The notes under the pieces are model-generated. The model was not told the origin of the DNA and did no database searches. It saw only the letters and a program-made list of their open reading frames with translations. From a virus, in the IMG/VR virus record IMGVR_UViG_3300042448_001938, positions 1 to 27,185 of that record: a DNA stretch of 27,185 bases; one strand, given 5' to 3'. Position numbers and translations under genes: made by a program. Positions 1 through 6,090 of the stretch are shown piece by piece. Numbering within the stretch: position 1 is the first letter of the stretch; every line of letters begins with the position of its first letter.

Positions 1-825
1 CGAATTATAGTGAGGCACATTTGCATGGTAATCAATTAGGTGAAACAAAGATGTGACTGATGCAGACCATTGTTCTTTAGTTTGCTCAAAATCTTTTTCG
101 TATTTGATCCAATAGTTACGATCCAAATCACGATCTTCACTAAGCAAGTTGTATAGGTTACGAGAAGTTTTGATACGATCAAAGATGCCACGACCGTCTG
201 ACCAGGTTGGAATTGTTTTCTTAAGTGCATCCCTAAAGCGCCCAAGCATTGATGAAATGTTTCTACCCTTTGCGTTCCAGCCACTGACGTTATACATCCA
301 ACGGGTTTGATCATTACCATCAATGATGTTTTGTTTGGTAACCAGTTCGGTCTTGTAGTAATAATTAGAACGACCAATTTCTGATATAGTGTATTGTTCC
401 AGGTTATTTCTAACCTGGTAATCCAGCATCTTACGAGTGGCGGCTGTGTCCTTGAAGCAGTAAGTGTAGCCATATACATAGTCATTCTCTTTGCCTTTAG
501 GTGGCAGCCATGCTGCTACCCATACGCCTTCGTAGTGGTACATCACTGCATGGACAACGTACTCTACGTTGGGAATGTTACCGACAGGTAACCTGAATTC
601 ATGGTGCCTATCAGGAGCAGCTGATGCATTAATAGTATCAACTGCTTCTTGCTGCAACGATTCTCTTACAATATCCAATGGCATCAACTGTGGTGGATTG
701 CCAAGTGGATATTTAGATTTCTTGGTAGTTGCTTTGGCTTGCTTGTCAGTACGTGCGAACTTCTTGAGTGTTGGATCGTAAGGAATAAGTTCGTTTTGAA
801 GATTGGTCGGAAGACGAAATTCCAT
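1..825 (-). CDS. Unrecognised phage protein, 3' end cut by window
   Basis: The reading frame opens with ATG at 825-823 and stays open to base 1, giving 275 residues with no stop, so the C-terminus lies outside the window. The start follows the G-poor leader AACTCACC-ATG, which recurs in this module. After a Lys-rich N-terminus comes a mixed alpha/beta region rich in Tyr and Trp (for example VWVAAWLPPKGKENDYVYGY near residue 100), followed by charged helical sequence. I see no catalytic motif and no membrane segment. The upstream neighbour ends 61 bases away across repeat copy 1, so the two probably share a leftward transcript. Function unknown; the long open frame and the start context make the gene itself convincing. 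Confidence 0.8.
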   Translation of the reverse strand, partial: MEFRLPTNLQNELIPYDPTLKKFARTDKQAKATTKKSKYPLGNPPQLMPLDIVRESLQQEAVDTINASAAPDRHHEFRLPVGNIPNVEYVVHAVMYHYEGVWVAAWLPPKGKENDYVYGYTYCFKDTAATRKMLDYQVRNNLEQYTISEIGRSNYYYKTELVTKQNIIDGNDQTRWMYNVSGWNAKGRNISSMLGRFRDALKKTIPTWSDGRGIFDRIKTSRNLYNLLSEDRDLDRNYWIKYEKDFEQTKEQWSASVTSLFHLIDYHANVPHYNS

Positions 826-855
826 GGTGAGTTCAGGGTTAAGTTCGTAGTGTAA

Positions 856-888
856 GCAGTTTAACGTCATGCTCAGGACGTGGTGTTA
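856..888 (-). repeat. 33-base stop-anchored repeat, copy 1
   Basis: GCAGTTTAACGTC, then ATGCTCAG, then GACGTGGTGTTA; ACGTC (864-868) pairs with GACGT (877-881). Identical over 33 bases to copy 2 at 1786-1818. Its last three bases are the stop codon of gene 886-1758. Confidence 0.85.
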
Positions 889-1758
889 ATCCTGATTAAC
901 AAACACAGGTTTAAACCACTGTTGCTTGCGTTGTTTGTGTTTGGGGCCATGGCATACTGTGTGCCAATGTCCACGACGCCAATGTGCTCGGACAGATCGT
1001 TTGTTATCTGGATCAACAGTATTGTCTTTGTATACAATTGTTTGTCGTACTTGCTTATAGTTTTTACCTAGCCAACGCATTTGGAATGGCTTATCTTTTT
1101 CACTAGAACCAAAGCCTTTGCCTTTTGTGGGTAGCTTAATGGTTTCTTCTGTCAAATACTTGGGCTCATACATATACATAAGTATCAGATTTTTCATGAA
1201 CTTTTCCAGGATGTAATCTTCTTCCTTGGCTCCATCTTTTTCTGTAATAATTTCAGTCCATTGGTATGAACCATAACAAACAGTAGTTTCACTTATGTAA
1301 GTTACTTTCACACAGTCAGGAATACATGCAGCAAATGCTACATAAAAATTTAAATCAAAACCTTGGTAGTCAGGTAGTTTAGTTGTAAACTTGAAATCTT
1401 TTGGCAAAAGAAATATAAAGAACGGCAATGCATATTCAGGTGTTTCCATTGGCTTAACATCTGTATTTGCAAGCGCTTCTATTATGTTTTCATGCACGCA
1501 AATAGGTGGAGACAATGATGCAATAGCGCCTGTAACAACCAAGGCAGCATTCTCTTCTTGAGATAACTCTCGTGTCAATCCAAAGCTACCAATTTCCTTT
1601 TGGACTTCATGAATTACGTTATGAGCTATGTCAACTTTGTCAAGTATCTTTAACCAGTTTGGGTAACCTGAAGGTGACTTGTACTTTTGATAATGCATGG
1701 CAGCGCGGTGCCTCACTTTATCAATATCAAAAGCAGCATTAATACTTTTAAAGTCCAT
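886..1758 (-). CDS. Conserved-type phage protein with C-terminal HWRRGHW motif
   Basis: This 290-residue frame has ATG at 1758 after a TTCAATTGCACACCC leader without a Shine-Dalgarno. The N-terminal two thirds are a mixed alpha/beta sequence with short hydrophobic strands. The last 40 residues hold a His/Arg/Trp-rich signature (RAHWRRGHWHT, then GPKHKQRKQQWFKPVFVN). From memory, a similar HWRRGHW tail ends many uncharacterised phage and plasmid proteins; I cannot attach a proven activity. Its stop codon TAA (886-888) forms the last three bases of repeat copy 1, so the repeat abuts the gene exactly. Likely an early accessory gene; a nucleic-acid or host-protein binder is possible but unproven. 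Confidence 0.85.
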   Translation of the reverse strand: MDFKSINAAFDIDKVRHRAAMHYQKYKSPSGYPNWLKILDKVDIAHNVIHEVQKEIGSFGLTRELSQEENAALVVTGAIASLSPPICVHENIIEALANTDVKPMETPEYALPFFIFLLPKDFKFTTKLPDYQGFDLNFYVAFAACIPDCVKVTYISETTVCYGSYQWTEIITEKDGAKEEDYILEKFMKNLILMYMYEPKYLTEETIKLPTKGKGFGSSEKDKPFQMRWLGKNYKQVRQTIVYKDNTVDPDNKRSVRAHWRRGHWHTVCHGPKHKQRKQQWFKPVFVNQD

Positions 1759-1785
1759 GGGTGTGCAATTGAATTAAAATGATGA

Positions 1786-1818
1786 GCAGTTTAACGTCAT
1801 GCTCAGGACGTGGTGTTA
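1786..1818 (-). repeat. 33-base stop-anchored repeat, copy 2
   Basis: Exact copy of 856-888, including the ACGTC/GACGT stem. Its last three bases are the stop codon of gene 1816-1989, so the repeat keeps the same register to the upstream gene although the two genes are unrelated. Confidence 0.85.
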
Positions 1819-1989
1819 CCTTACACCATAGTCTTCATCATCATTGATGTCGTCATCAAATGCAATTGATTGTTGTGGTGAGAAAAACACTGGCAGGCGT
1901 TTGGCAAACCCTGTGCAGAGATATACCCTGCCCATGGGACCACGCACTGTAATATACCAGCGTTTGAATTCGATGGAGAATCCAATCAT
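1816..1989 (-). CDS. Small unrecognised protein, 57 aa
   Basis: ATG at 1989 overlaps the TGA stop of the upstream gene (ATGA), a translational coupling arrangement. The product starts MIGFSIEFKRWYITVRG, continues with a small predicted beta region (VYLCTGFAKRLPVFFS) and ends in a very acidic tail (DDDINDDEDYG). The stop TAA at 1818-1816 is contained in repeat copy 2, exactly as the neighbouring larger gene ends inside copy 1. No family recognised; support comes from coupling, frame and placement. Confidence 0.65.
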   Translation of the reverse strand: MIGFSIEFKRWYITVRGPMGRVYLCTGFAKRLPVFFSPQQSIAFDDDINDDEDYGVR

Positions 1990-2234
1990 TCGTCGTTACC
2001 TAGATCAATGGGTTCCCACTCAAGCTGGCATGCGTCAAGATAACGGCAGAAGCCATCTTCATCAGTAGGGATGGTGTCATCACCCAAGAAGAAACTAGCT
2101 CGGCAAAGTGCCGGAGCGTACTCAGCAGGGCTTGAGTAAGTCGCTGCATAAATGCAACGCATGTTATCAACAATTGCTTCAACTGTGACATAGTCATCAT
2201 CGATGATGGTTGATTCGATTGCAAGAACAGACAT
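1986..2234 (-). CDS. Small acidic unrecognised protein, 82 aa
   Basis: The frame starts ATG at 2234, overlapping the stop of the gene upstream (TGATG), and ends in an ATGA overlap with the next gene. It is the middle member of a coupled trio (2407 to 1816). The protein is acidic (STIIDDDYVTVEAIVDNM, later LEWEPIDLGNDE) with several Cys residues and no membrane segment. I do not recognise a family. Another reading frame of similar length overlaps this one but has no coupling signals, so I chose this frame. Confidence 0.75.
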   Translation of the reverse strand: MSVLAIESTIIDDDYVTVEAIVDNMRCIYAATYSSPAEYAPALCRASFFLGDDTIPTDEDGFCRYLDACQLEWEPIDLGNDE

Positions 2235-2407
2235 CAGTCAGACTCCACGAATGAATATGTTTTGGTGATGTAACACCGGTATTTAGTCCACATGCGTGCA
2301 GTGGTATACTCCGCAAGGAATCCGTCGTTGTCACAAAGGCGAGCTTCTGCCCGCAACTGTGCACACTTTGCAAGATTAATGCGATCAAATAGTGTGAGTG
2401 AATCCAT
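2234..2407 (-). CDS. Small unrecognised protein, 57 aa
   Basis: I place the start at ATG 2407 (MDSLTLFDRINLAKC), which follows the leader TTTCAACTCAAC typical of this module. An upstream in-frame ATG would read through the spacer hairpin at 2431-2465. The protein has a helical N-terminus (LAKCAQLRAEARLC) and a Tyr/Thr-rich C-terminus (WTKYRCYITKTYSF). It is the first gene of a coupled trio with the next two genes. Function unknown. Confidence 0.65.
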   Translation of the reverse strand: MDSLTLFDRINLAKCAQLRAEARLCDNDGFLAEYTTARMWTKYRCYITKTYSFVESD

Positions 2408-2430
2408 GTTGAGTTGAAAGCAAGGTGGAT

Positions 2431-2465
2431 GCTGGGACTTACACACCGTAGTGGTGATGCCCAGC
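2431..2465 (-). other. Spacer hairpin between leftward genes
   Basis: GCTGGG (2431-2436) pairs with CCCAGC (2460-2465), and CACC (2444-2447) pairs with GGTG (2453-2456) inside it. It lies in the only spacer between the coupled block at 2468-3205 and the trio at 1816-2407. There is no U-run, so it is not a typical intrinsic terminator; a transcript-processing or stability element is possible. Confidence 0.5.
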
Positions 2466-2467
2466 TA

Positions 2468-2668
2468 TTAGAACAGTTGAATGTTACGTTTGCTCAAGCC
2501 TGTGCCAGGGATACTGATAGATCCCCTGACACCAGAGCCACGAGCGTTGAGTGTAACCTGGAACGGACCAAGTTTAATTGACTTGGTATAAGACTTAACG
2601 CCGTGCTCAGTTATGTTAAAACCAGCGATTGTCTTGTCAAAGTTAATTGGTGATTTGTCTTTAGTCAT
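2468..2668 (-). CDS. DUF4236-like small protein
   Basis: This is a 66-residue protein. The segment YTKSIKLGPFQVTLNARGSG followed by VRGSISIPGTGLSKR resembles the short beta-rich DUF4236 family, in which a KxxKLGP...LN start and a PGTGLS end are typical. The match is from memory of the family pattern. ATG at 2668 lies inside the end of the upstream gene (8-base overlap), so translation is probably coupled. The family has no established biochemical role. It is the last gene of a three-gene coupled block. Confidence 0.75.
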   Translation of the reverse strand: MTKDKSPINFDKTIAGFNITEHGVKSYTKSIKLGPFQVTLNARGSGVRGSISIPGTGLSKRNIQLF

Positions 2669-3005
2669 CGAGTTGCTCCACTGCTTGGCTAAGCGGTTCG
2701 ATAATGTTTGGATCTGTAATTTGTTGCTTTAGTAGTTTCAGTGCTGTCAACCCTTGCTCCTTCAAGCTCGGCGGTTTGGGGCGCCTAGCGGCGCGAAGTT
2801 CCTTCAAGCGAAAATGTGAGTCAGCAAACCATTTGCCTTTCATGGCAATGTATTCACAGCACGCCTCCAGTTCCTGGTCGGCGCTCCATTGGGCGGCTTG
2901 GGCGGCAATGTAGTCAACAAACTCACCATGGCTTGGAAGCCAACTGTGGCGCCACTGCTGCACCAGCTCCCACGGTGGGGTAATCGGATGTTGTTGGTTA
3001 GTCAC
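2661..3005 (-). CDS. Conserved hypothetical protein of cyanophage type
   Basis: This 114-residue protein starts with GTG at 3005, overlapping the upstream stop (GTGA). Features are an N-terminal PPWELVQQW, then a helical Trp/Cys-containing centre (AAQAAQWSADQELEACCEYI) and a C-terminal RRPKPPSLKEQGLTALKLL segment. I recall proteins with the same order (ADQELEACCEW..., RRPKPPSLKEQAL...) in cyanobacteria and their phages, always of unknown function. No membrane segment and no enzyme motif. It is the middle gene of the coupled block 3205-2468. Confidence 0.85.
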   Translation of the reverse strand: MTNQQHPITPPWELVQQWRHSWLPSHGEFVDYIAAQAAQWSADQELEACCEYIAMKGKWFADSHFRLKELRAARRPKPPSLKEQGLTALKLLKQQITDPNIIEPLSQAVEQLDD

Positions 3006-3205
3006 TTGAGTTCCTCAGGCATGAGCATGCGTTGGTCATCTTCATCCATATTGGTCATTACAAATTTTTCTCCATCGGGGGTGACAAAACCCCCGATGAA
3101 TTGAACACCTTGTTTATCAGCAGCTTCTTTCATCTTGGCAACGAGCTGCATGGCATGCAGACGTTGCATGTCAAGCGAGTCGGGAATGCGTGGTTTGTCG
3201 GACAT
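3002..3205 (-). CDS. Small unrecognised protein, 67 aa
   Basis: ATG at 3205 follows a CAAAACACACATCAG leader with no Shine-Dalgarno. The protein is helical and charged at the N-terminus (SLDMQRLHAMQLVAKMKEAA) and then has a short beta-like stretch (GVQFIGGFVTPDGEKFVMTN) before an acidic end. First gene of a block of three that overlap by 4 and 8 bases. Function unknown. Confidence 0.75.
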   Translation of the reverse strand: MSDKPRIPDSLDMQRLHAMQLVAKMKEAADKQGVQFIGGFVTPDGEKFVMTNMDEDDQRMLMPEELK

Positions 3206-3238
3206 CTGATGTGTGTTTTGCGGAATGAGTTAAGCAGG

Positions 3239-3277
3239 GTAAGTCTACCCTGGATGGCTAGTCCAAGGCAGACTTAC
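3239..3277 (-). other. Spacer hairpin, perfect 8-bp arms
   Basis: GTAAGTCT (3239-3246) and AGACTTAC (3270-3277) form a perfect inverted repeat. A competing smaller pairing AGGGTA/TACCCT overlaps the left arm. It occupies the spacer between the gene ending at 3297 and the gene starting at 3205. No U-run is visible on the minus strand. Confidence 0.5.
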
Positions 3278-3296
3278 AGATTCTCTTAATGTTTGG

Positions 3297-3596
3297 TTAG
3301 GAGTGAAGCTCCTGGTGCTGACGCCATGCAGCAATGTGCATTTCGTCTGCCGTCATCGGTGGTTCACCACAGGTTTCGTCATCGCTTGGTCCACCATCAC
3401 AGTCAAGTTCGTTACTGAGCATTGGGATAATCTCATCTTCCAACATGCTGAGCATGCTGTGTGTGAGATGTTGATTCATCTCGTGACGTTTTGATTCACG
3501 ATCAACAACATGTTGGAGGATCTCCAATGCACGTTGCACTTGGTAGTATTCGTTCTTAGTCCAATCAATCGTTGGATACTTCTGTGATTGTTCCAT
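3297..3596 (-). CDS. Acidic unrecognised protein, 99 aa
   Basis: I take ATG 3596 (MEQSQKYPTIDW), which follows CATCAACTCAACC, the same leader seen before many genes here. A longer in-frame extension would run through the structured spacer. The N-terminal half is helical and may form a coiled coil (YYQVQRALEILQHVVDRESK). The C-terminal half is acidic and Cys-containing (LDCDGGPSDDETCGEPPMTA). No domain recognised. It follows a 176-base spacer with three stem-loops, so it may start a separate transcript or be controlled there. Confidence 0.75.
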   Translation of the reverse strand: MEQSQKYPTIDWTKNEYYQVQRALEILQHVVDRESKRHEMNQHLTHSMLSMLEDEIIPMLSNELDCDGGPSDDETCGEPPMTADEMHIAAWRQHQELHS

Positions 3597-3772
3597 GGTT
3601 GAGTTGATGAGTGAATGGTGGGAGTAAATGGATATAACGTATGTACATCTAAGGATCCCCCCTGGTACTGAACAGCGGGGGGTTCGGGGGGTAGGCCAGT
3701 AGTTATCTGGCAATACCCTTTGTTCGCTATTCGCAAATAGCGAATGAGATATAAGTAAAACTTATATGTTGG
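3597..3772 (-). promoter_or_regulatory. 176-base spacer with three stem-loops
   Basis: Inverted repeats seen: ATATAAGT (3749-3756) with ACTTATAT (3760-3767); TTCGCTATT (3723-3731) with AATAGCGAA (3736-3744), a 9-bp stem with a 4-base loop; and a C-run near 3657-3662 facing a G-run at about 3677-3682. This is one of the longest gene-free stretches in the leftward module. Transcription control, a processing site or a replication start are all possible; I see no proof for any one. Confidence 0.45.
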
Positions 3773-4027
3773 TTAGGGATCAAGCATGATCCAGCCCGTG
3801 TAGTTACGACTGGTTCTGTCCACGCGTATCAATCCGTATTGCTCCAACCTTTCTAAGGCTGTGTAATAGTCTTGACGCCTGGTCTCTTGCATCGGAAGCT
3901 TTGGTACATAACAAGGTAAGTTCTTGTACTTCTTCCTGTGATTCAGAAAGTAGAACCAGATGTTGCGTTGGTTAATTGTCAGCCTGATCTTGGGATCAAG
4001 TTTGGGCAGGTCCAGTTGATTTGACAT
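3773..4027 (-). CDS. Putative winged-helix DNA-binding protein
   Basis: This 84-residue basic protein starts ATG 4027 in a TGATG overlap with the upstream stop. After a short N-terminus, residues 16-30 form an aromatic helix (INQRNIWFYFLNHRK). Residues 49-71 read as a recognition helix and wing entry (TRRQDYYTALERLEQYGLIR, then VDR), and a final beta strand (YTGWIML) follows. This helix-helix-wing order resembles winged-helix proteins such as small phage regulators or replication initiators. The assignment is by pattern only. Its position before a structured spacer would suit a local regulator. Confidence 0.6.
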   Translation of the reverse strand: MSNQLDLPKLDPKIRLTINQRNIWFYFLNHRKKYKNLPCYVPKLPMQETRRQDYYTALERLEQYGLIRVDRTSRNYTGWIMLDP

Positions 4028-4475
4028 CAGCAGTAGTACGGACGTTCTTCGGGGTACGCTTTGGCGTACTCGTTGGAGAAGTTAACACACCATTGGGGCC
4101 ATCCAAGGTTGTCCTTCTTGTCGCCGTACGTTTCGAGTGCGTATTCTTCGAGTGCGATTGCTTCGCGGATGGCTTGCTTCTTGGAGAAGATACAGATTGT
4201 TTTGATGGGCCAGCCTGATTCGTAATACCATCCGCCTTCTTCTGGTCCACCGTAATGCAAGGTGCATTCGTGGAGTGTGATCGTAGTTGGTTCTTTGTCT
4301 TCAAACTTGGTTGACCAGTTGTAACAACTGATCCAACGACGAGCTGATTCTGTTTTGGCAAATGGATTTGCAGTAGGCATTTGATGAAGTCTCCAATGAG
4401 TGTGACGGTGAGTGATACTAGGACAATACCCAGTAGCACTGGGTCTTCATCCCAGATTTGTTTAGTGGTAGTCAT
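3996..4475 (-). CDS. Small membrane protein ORF fully overlapping its neighbour
   Basis: ATG 4475 follows GAGGT at ten bases, a fair Shine-Dalgarno, and lies in the last codons of the upstream gene. Residues 1-45 look real: a short acidic head (MTTTKQIWDEDP), a transmembrane helix (VLLGIVLVSLTVTLIGDFI) and a basic edge. The frame then stays open across the whole next gene and into the gene after it, giving a Ser/Thr/Lys/Arg-rich tail of about 115 residues. Either the tail is translated (overprinting) or a membrane micro-protein has lost its stop codon. The first 45 codons are the well-supported part. Confidence 0.45.
   Translation of the reverse strand: MTTTKQIWDEDPVLLGIVLVSLTVTLIGDFIKCLLQIHLPKQNQLVVGSVVTTGQPSLKTKNQLRSHSTNAPCITVDQKKADGITNQAGPSKQSVSSPRSKPSAKQSHSKNTHSKRTATRRTTLDGPNGVLTSPTSTPKRTPKNVRTTADVKSTGPAQT
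4027..4380 (-). CDS. Conserved-type phage hypothetical, GGPEEGGWYYESG motif
   Basis: This 117-residue protein has a central sequence LHYGGPEEGGWYYESGWP that I recall from hypothetical proteins of unrelated phages. It is followed by a strand and long helix (KKQAIREAIALEEYALETYG) and a Trp/Tyr-rich end (GWPQWCVNFSNEYAKAYPEE). No known activity. It starts at ATG 4380 and ends in a TGATG overlap with the winged-helix gene. The frame is also covered from end to end by the membrane-protein frame on the same strand. Its regular amino-acid mix marks this as the principal frame. Confidence 0.8.
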   Translation of the reverse strand: MPTANPFAKTESARRWISCYNWSTKFEDKEPTTITLHECTLHYGGPEEGGWYYESGWPIKTICIFSKKQAIREAIALEEYALETYGDKKDNLGWPQWCVNFSNEYAKAYPEERPYYC

Positions 4476-4665
4476 TGATTACATACCTCTCGTTGTAATG
4501 GTCACATGCGTAGCGTTCTTCATTTGATATCTCATCATTGAAAACGCCTGTCCAACCATCTTGTTCTGCTTCACGCATGGCTTCTTCCAATTCGTATATA
4601 CGATCAGCCATTGCGTCAAGAGCATCGGCATTGCGTTGTTCATCAATGAAGTCAGGGTCTCTCAT
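4462..4665 (-). CDS. Small acidic coiled-coil protein, 67 aa
   Basis: ATG 4665 follows CAATTCACACC with no Shine-Dalgarno, the clearest example of the leader motif of this module. The product is acidic and largely helical (NADALDAMADRIYELEEAMR), so a short coiled coil is likely, with an aromatic C-terminus (YNERYVINDYH). No family recognised. The structured repeat element at 4691-4794 lies directly upstream, so this gene is the one most likely to be controlled by that structure. Confidence 0.75.
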   Translation of the reverse strand: MRDPDFIDEQRNADALDAMADRIYELEEAMREAEQDGWTGVFNDEISNEERYACDHYNERYVINDYH

Positions 4666-4690
4666 GGTGTGAATTGCAGTGGTGTGTTGA

Positions 4691-4794
4691 GCAGTTTAAC
4701 GTCACCGAAGGTGGTAACACAATGCATTCCATTGAAAACAAAGGAACACATTGTGTCGCTACACTTCGTGTACTCAGGACGTGAGTGTTACCAC
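4691..4794 (-). repeat. Repeat copy 3, split by a three-hairpin insertion
   Basis: The left half GCAGTTTAACGTCA (4691-4704) and right half CTCAGGACGT (4773-4782) plus GTGTTA match the repeats at 856-888 and 1786-1818, but 68 bases separate them. The ACGTC/GACGT pairing is kept. The insert folds as CACC/GGTG (4703-4713), ACACAATG/CATTGTGT (4717-4724 with 4749-4756) topped by TTCC/GGAA, and TACAC/GTGTA around TTC (4760-4772). GTGGTAACAC (4711-4720) is also the inverse of GTGTTACCAC (4785-4794), so an alternative closing stem exists. A structured RNA is likely. Confidence 0.6.
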
Positions 4795-4809
4795 TTAAGG
4801 TATGAGTAG

Positions 4810-5262
4810 TTAAATGTTTACGTTCCTCCAAGCAAGTCCTTTGTGGATGTTGGAGATCGTGTGGTAACTGACGTTGAACTTGGCAGCAATTGCTTCGTAA
4901 GCTTGTTGCCTAGAACCAAATGCTTTCATGAAACGTTCATCGGTCAGTATCAGTTTGATTTGACGTGCCTGCTGTGGTGTCAACTTACAGTTGCCAACGG
5001 GAGAGTGCTTACCTTTCAAAGAAAGATAAGATGTTTCCAGCTGCGCTGCAGTGGAATGCTGGGTCTCCTTAACAGCCATTACCTTTGGTGCTGGCGGTTG
5101 AAGCGGGGGTCTGGGGGTTGTATCAAGCCCTGTAGTTTTGATGGGGAATCCAAGAGTCACTGATGTTCCGTCTTTAACGACGGAGATAGTGACCTTGCCT
5201 TCCCTTGTAATCACACTGACGTGATCAGGGGCTTGAACGTCTAGTTGACTGAGTGCTTCCAT
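4810..5262 (-). CDS. Helix-turn-helix protein, putative regulator
   Basis: The start ATG 5262 follows CAACTCAAACC; a longer in-frame start exists upstream but would cross the spacer hairpin. Of 150 residues, 1-45 form a small beta-rich domain (VITREGKVTISVVKDGTSVT) and 46-60 a Pro-rich linker. The C-terminal 118-146 is a helix-turn-helix (RQQAYEAIAAKFNVSYHTIS, then NIHKGLAW). The last part resembles the DNA-binding repeat at the end of HNH homing endonucleases (IxxILKGxxW), but no nuclease motif is present. It could be a regulator or an endonuclease remnant. The split repeat element lies immediately downstream. Confidence 0.7.
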   Translation of the reverse strand: MEALSQLDVQAPDHVSVITREGKVTISVVKDGTSVTLGFPIKTTGLDTTPRPPLQPPAPKVMAVKETQHSTAAQLETSYLSLKGKHSPVGNCKLTPQQARQIKLILTDERFMKAFGSRQQAYEAIAAKFNVSYHTISNIHKGLAWRNVNI

Positions 5263-5289
5263 GGTTTGAGTTGGTTGCTTGTATAGAGT

Positions 5290-5321
5290 ACCTGGCACCT
5301 ATCAGATGACAAGTACCAGGT
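5290..5321 (-). other. Spacer hairpin
   Basis: ACCTGG (5290-5295) pairs with CCAGGT (5316-5321); CACCT (5296-5300) can alternatively pair with AGGTG (5318-5322). It sits in the spacer between the gene ending at 5349 and the helix-turn-helix gene. No U-run. Confidence 0.45.
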
Positions 5322-5348
5322 GTGGTGTGGTCTGTTCTGTTGACGCTA

Positions 5349-5573
5349 TCAGTTGGGTAGGAAGTCTGTACCGCTGAGAAGCTGGTTGATTGCCACGCAA
5401 TTTTCAGCGATCTCATCTTTGGTACTGCCTTCCCAGTCGTCTGTTTGTTCTTCTACCACCTCTGCGCCAAGGTCTTCGAGTTGGTCGGAAAACTTACTCC
5501 AGTTTGGAGCTTCGCCCCAAACGTGGGCATAGCGACCGCTGCGATCAACGATCAGTGCGATGTGGATAGCCAT
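5349..5573 (-). CDS. Small acidic unrecognised protein, 74 aa
   Basis: I chose ATG 5573 (MAIHIALIVDRSGRYAHVW), after a CACCACCACACAAC leader. The N-terminus looks like a beta strand and turn, followed by a helix (NWSKFSDQLEDLGAEVVEEQ) and an acidic end. The frame starts inside the 3' end of the membrane-protein gene upstream, so the two overlap by 29 bases. No family recognised. Confidence 0.7.
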   Translation of the reverse strand: MAIHIALIVDRSGRYAHVWGEAPNWSKFSDQLEDLGAEVVEEQTDDWEGSTKDEIAENCVAINQLLSGTDFLPN

Positions 5574-5751
5574 GTTGTGTGGTGGTGTTAGGTGAGGTGA
5601 TGTCGATGCCAAGTACGGCACCGACAGTGAGTGCAGAGATGATCATGGCAAAGGCTGCCACAATGATTGATCCACGGCGTGTCTCATGAGACGCACCGTA
5701 AGAATCAACGTGGAGAAATTTGCCTTTGCCGAGAGGAATAATTTGCTTCAT
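5545..5751 (-). CDS. Small single-span membrane protein, 68 aa
   Basis: ATG 5751 gives MKQIIPLGKGKFLHVDSYGA, a positively charged N-terminal part with RR before a hydrophobic helix (SIIVAAFAMIISALTVGAVL, about residues 29-48) and a short polar tail. The charge pattern suggests the N-terminus stays in the cytoplasm. The leader CAACTAACTGAC is again G-poor. Role unknown; small membrane proteins of this kind are common in phage early regions. Confidence 0.65.
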   Translation of the reverse strand: MKQIIPLGKGKFLHVDSYGASHETRRGSIIVAAFAMIISALTVGAVLGIDITSPNTTTQHGYPHRTDR

Positions 5752-5752
5752 G

Positions 5753-6010
5753 TCAGTTAGTTGCAAAGACCAAACGTACGCATGCGTATGCAGGAAGGAT
5801 GTAACCTTCAGGAACTTCGTCATGCCATACTCCTTTGATCTCAATGTCTATACATCCGTTACTGTGTACGAGACGCACGGCATTAGCGCCGGTTGTACAC
5901 CAAACGAGGTAAACAACATTGGTGTCAAACGACAGATAGTAATCTGCCGGACGAATGTCAAATTCTTCCAGTGCGTCTTGGATTTCTTGGTTGTCAATAG
6001 TAACTGGCAT
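5753..6010 (-). CDS. Small unrecognised protein, 85 aa
   Basis: ATG 6010 follows CCAACGCAATTCC. The sequence begins with an acidic helix (NQEIQDALEEFDIRPADYYL), then beta-rich segments (TNVVYLVWCTTGANAVRLVH; CIDIEIKGVWHDEVPEGYI). It is almost contiguous with the next gene. It reads as a compact globular protein; I do not recognise it. Confidence 0.75.
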   Translation of the reverse strand: MPVTIDNQEIQDALEEFDIRPADYYLSFDTNVVYLVWCTTGANAVRLVHSNGCIDIEIKGVWHDEVPEGYILPAYACVRLVFATN

Positions 6011-6031
6011 GGAATTGCGTTGGTAATGGGA

Positions 6032-6052
6032 TACAGGATGTTGAGTCCTGTA
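6032..6052 (-). other. Spacer hairpin, 7-bp perfect stem
   Basis: TACAGGA (6032-6038) pairs with TCCTGTA (6046-6052) around a seven-base loop in the 80-base spacer between genes 6091-6330 and 5753-6010. A-rich on the 3' side of the plus strand; no minus-strand U-run. Confidence 0.5.
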
Positions 6053-6090
6053 GAAAACCTACCGCCGAAACGGAAGGTTAAGTACAGAAG

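Noticed and set aside
36-485. Open frame of 149 codons on the minus strand
   Set aside because: Lies within the partial gene 1-825 in another frame; Thr/Ile/Val-rich shadow lacking a start signal.
3655-3700. Region with G-runs and GGTTC, checked for a tRNA
   Set aside because: No acceptor stem, anticodon arm or CCA arrangement can be drawn; better explained as a spacer hairpin.
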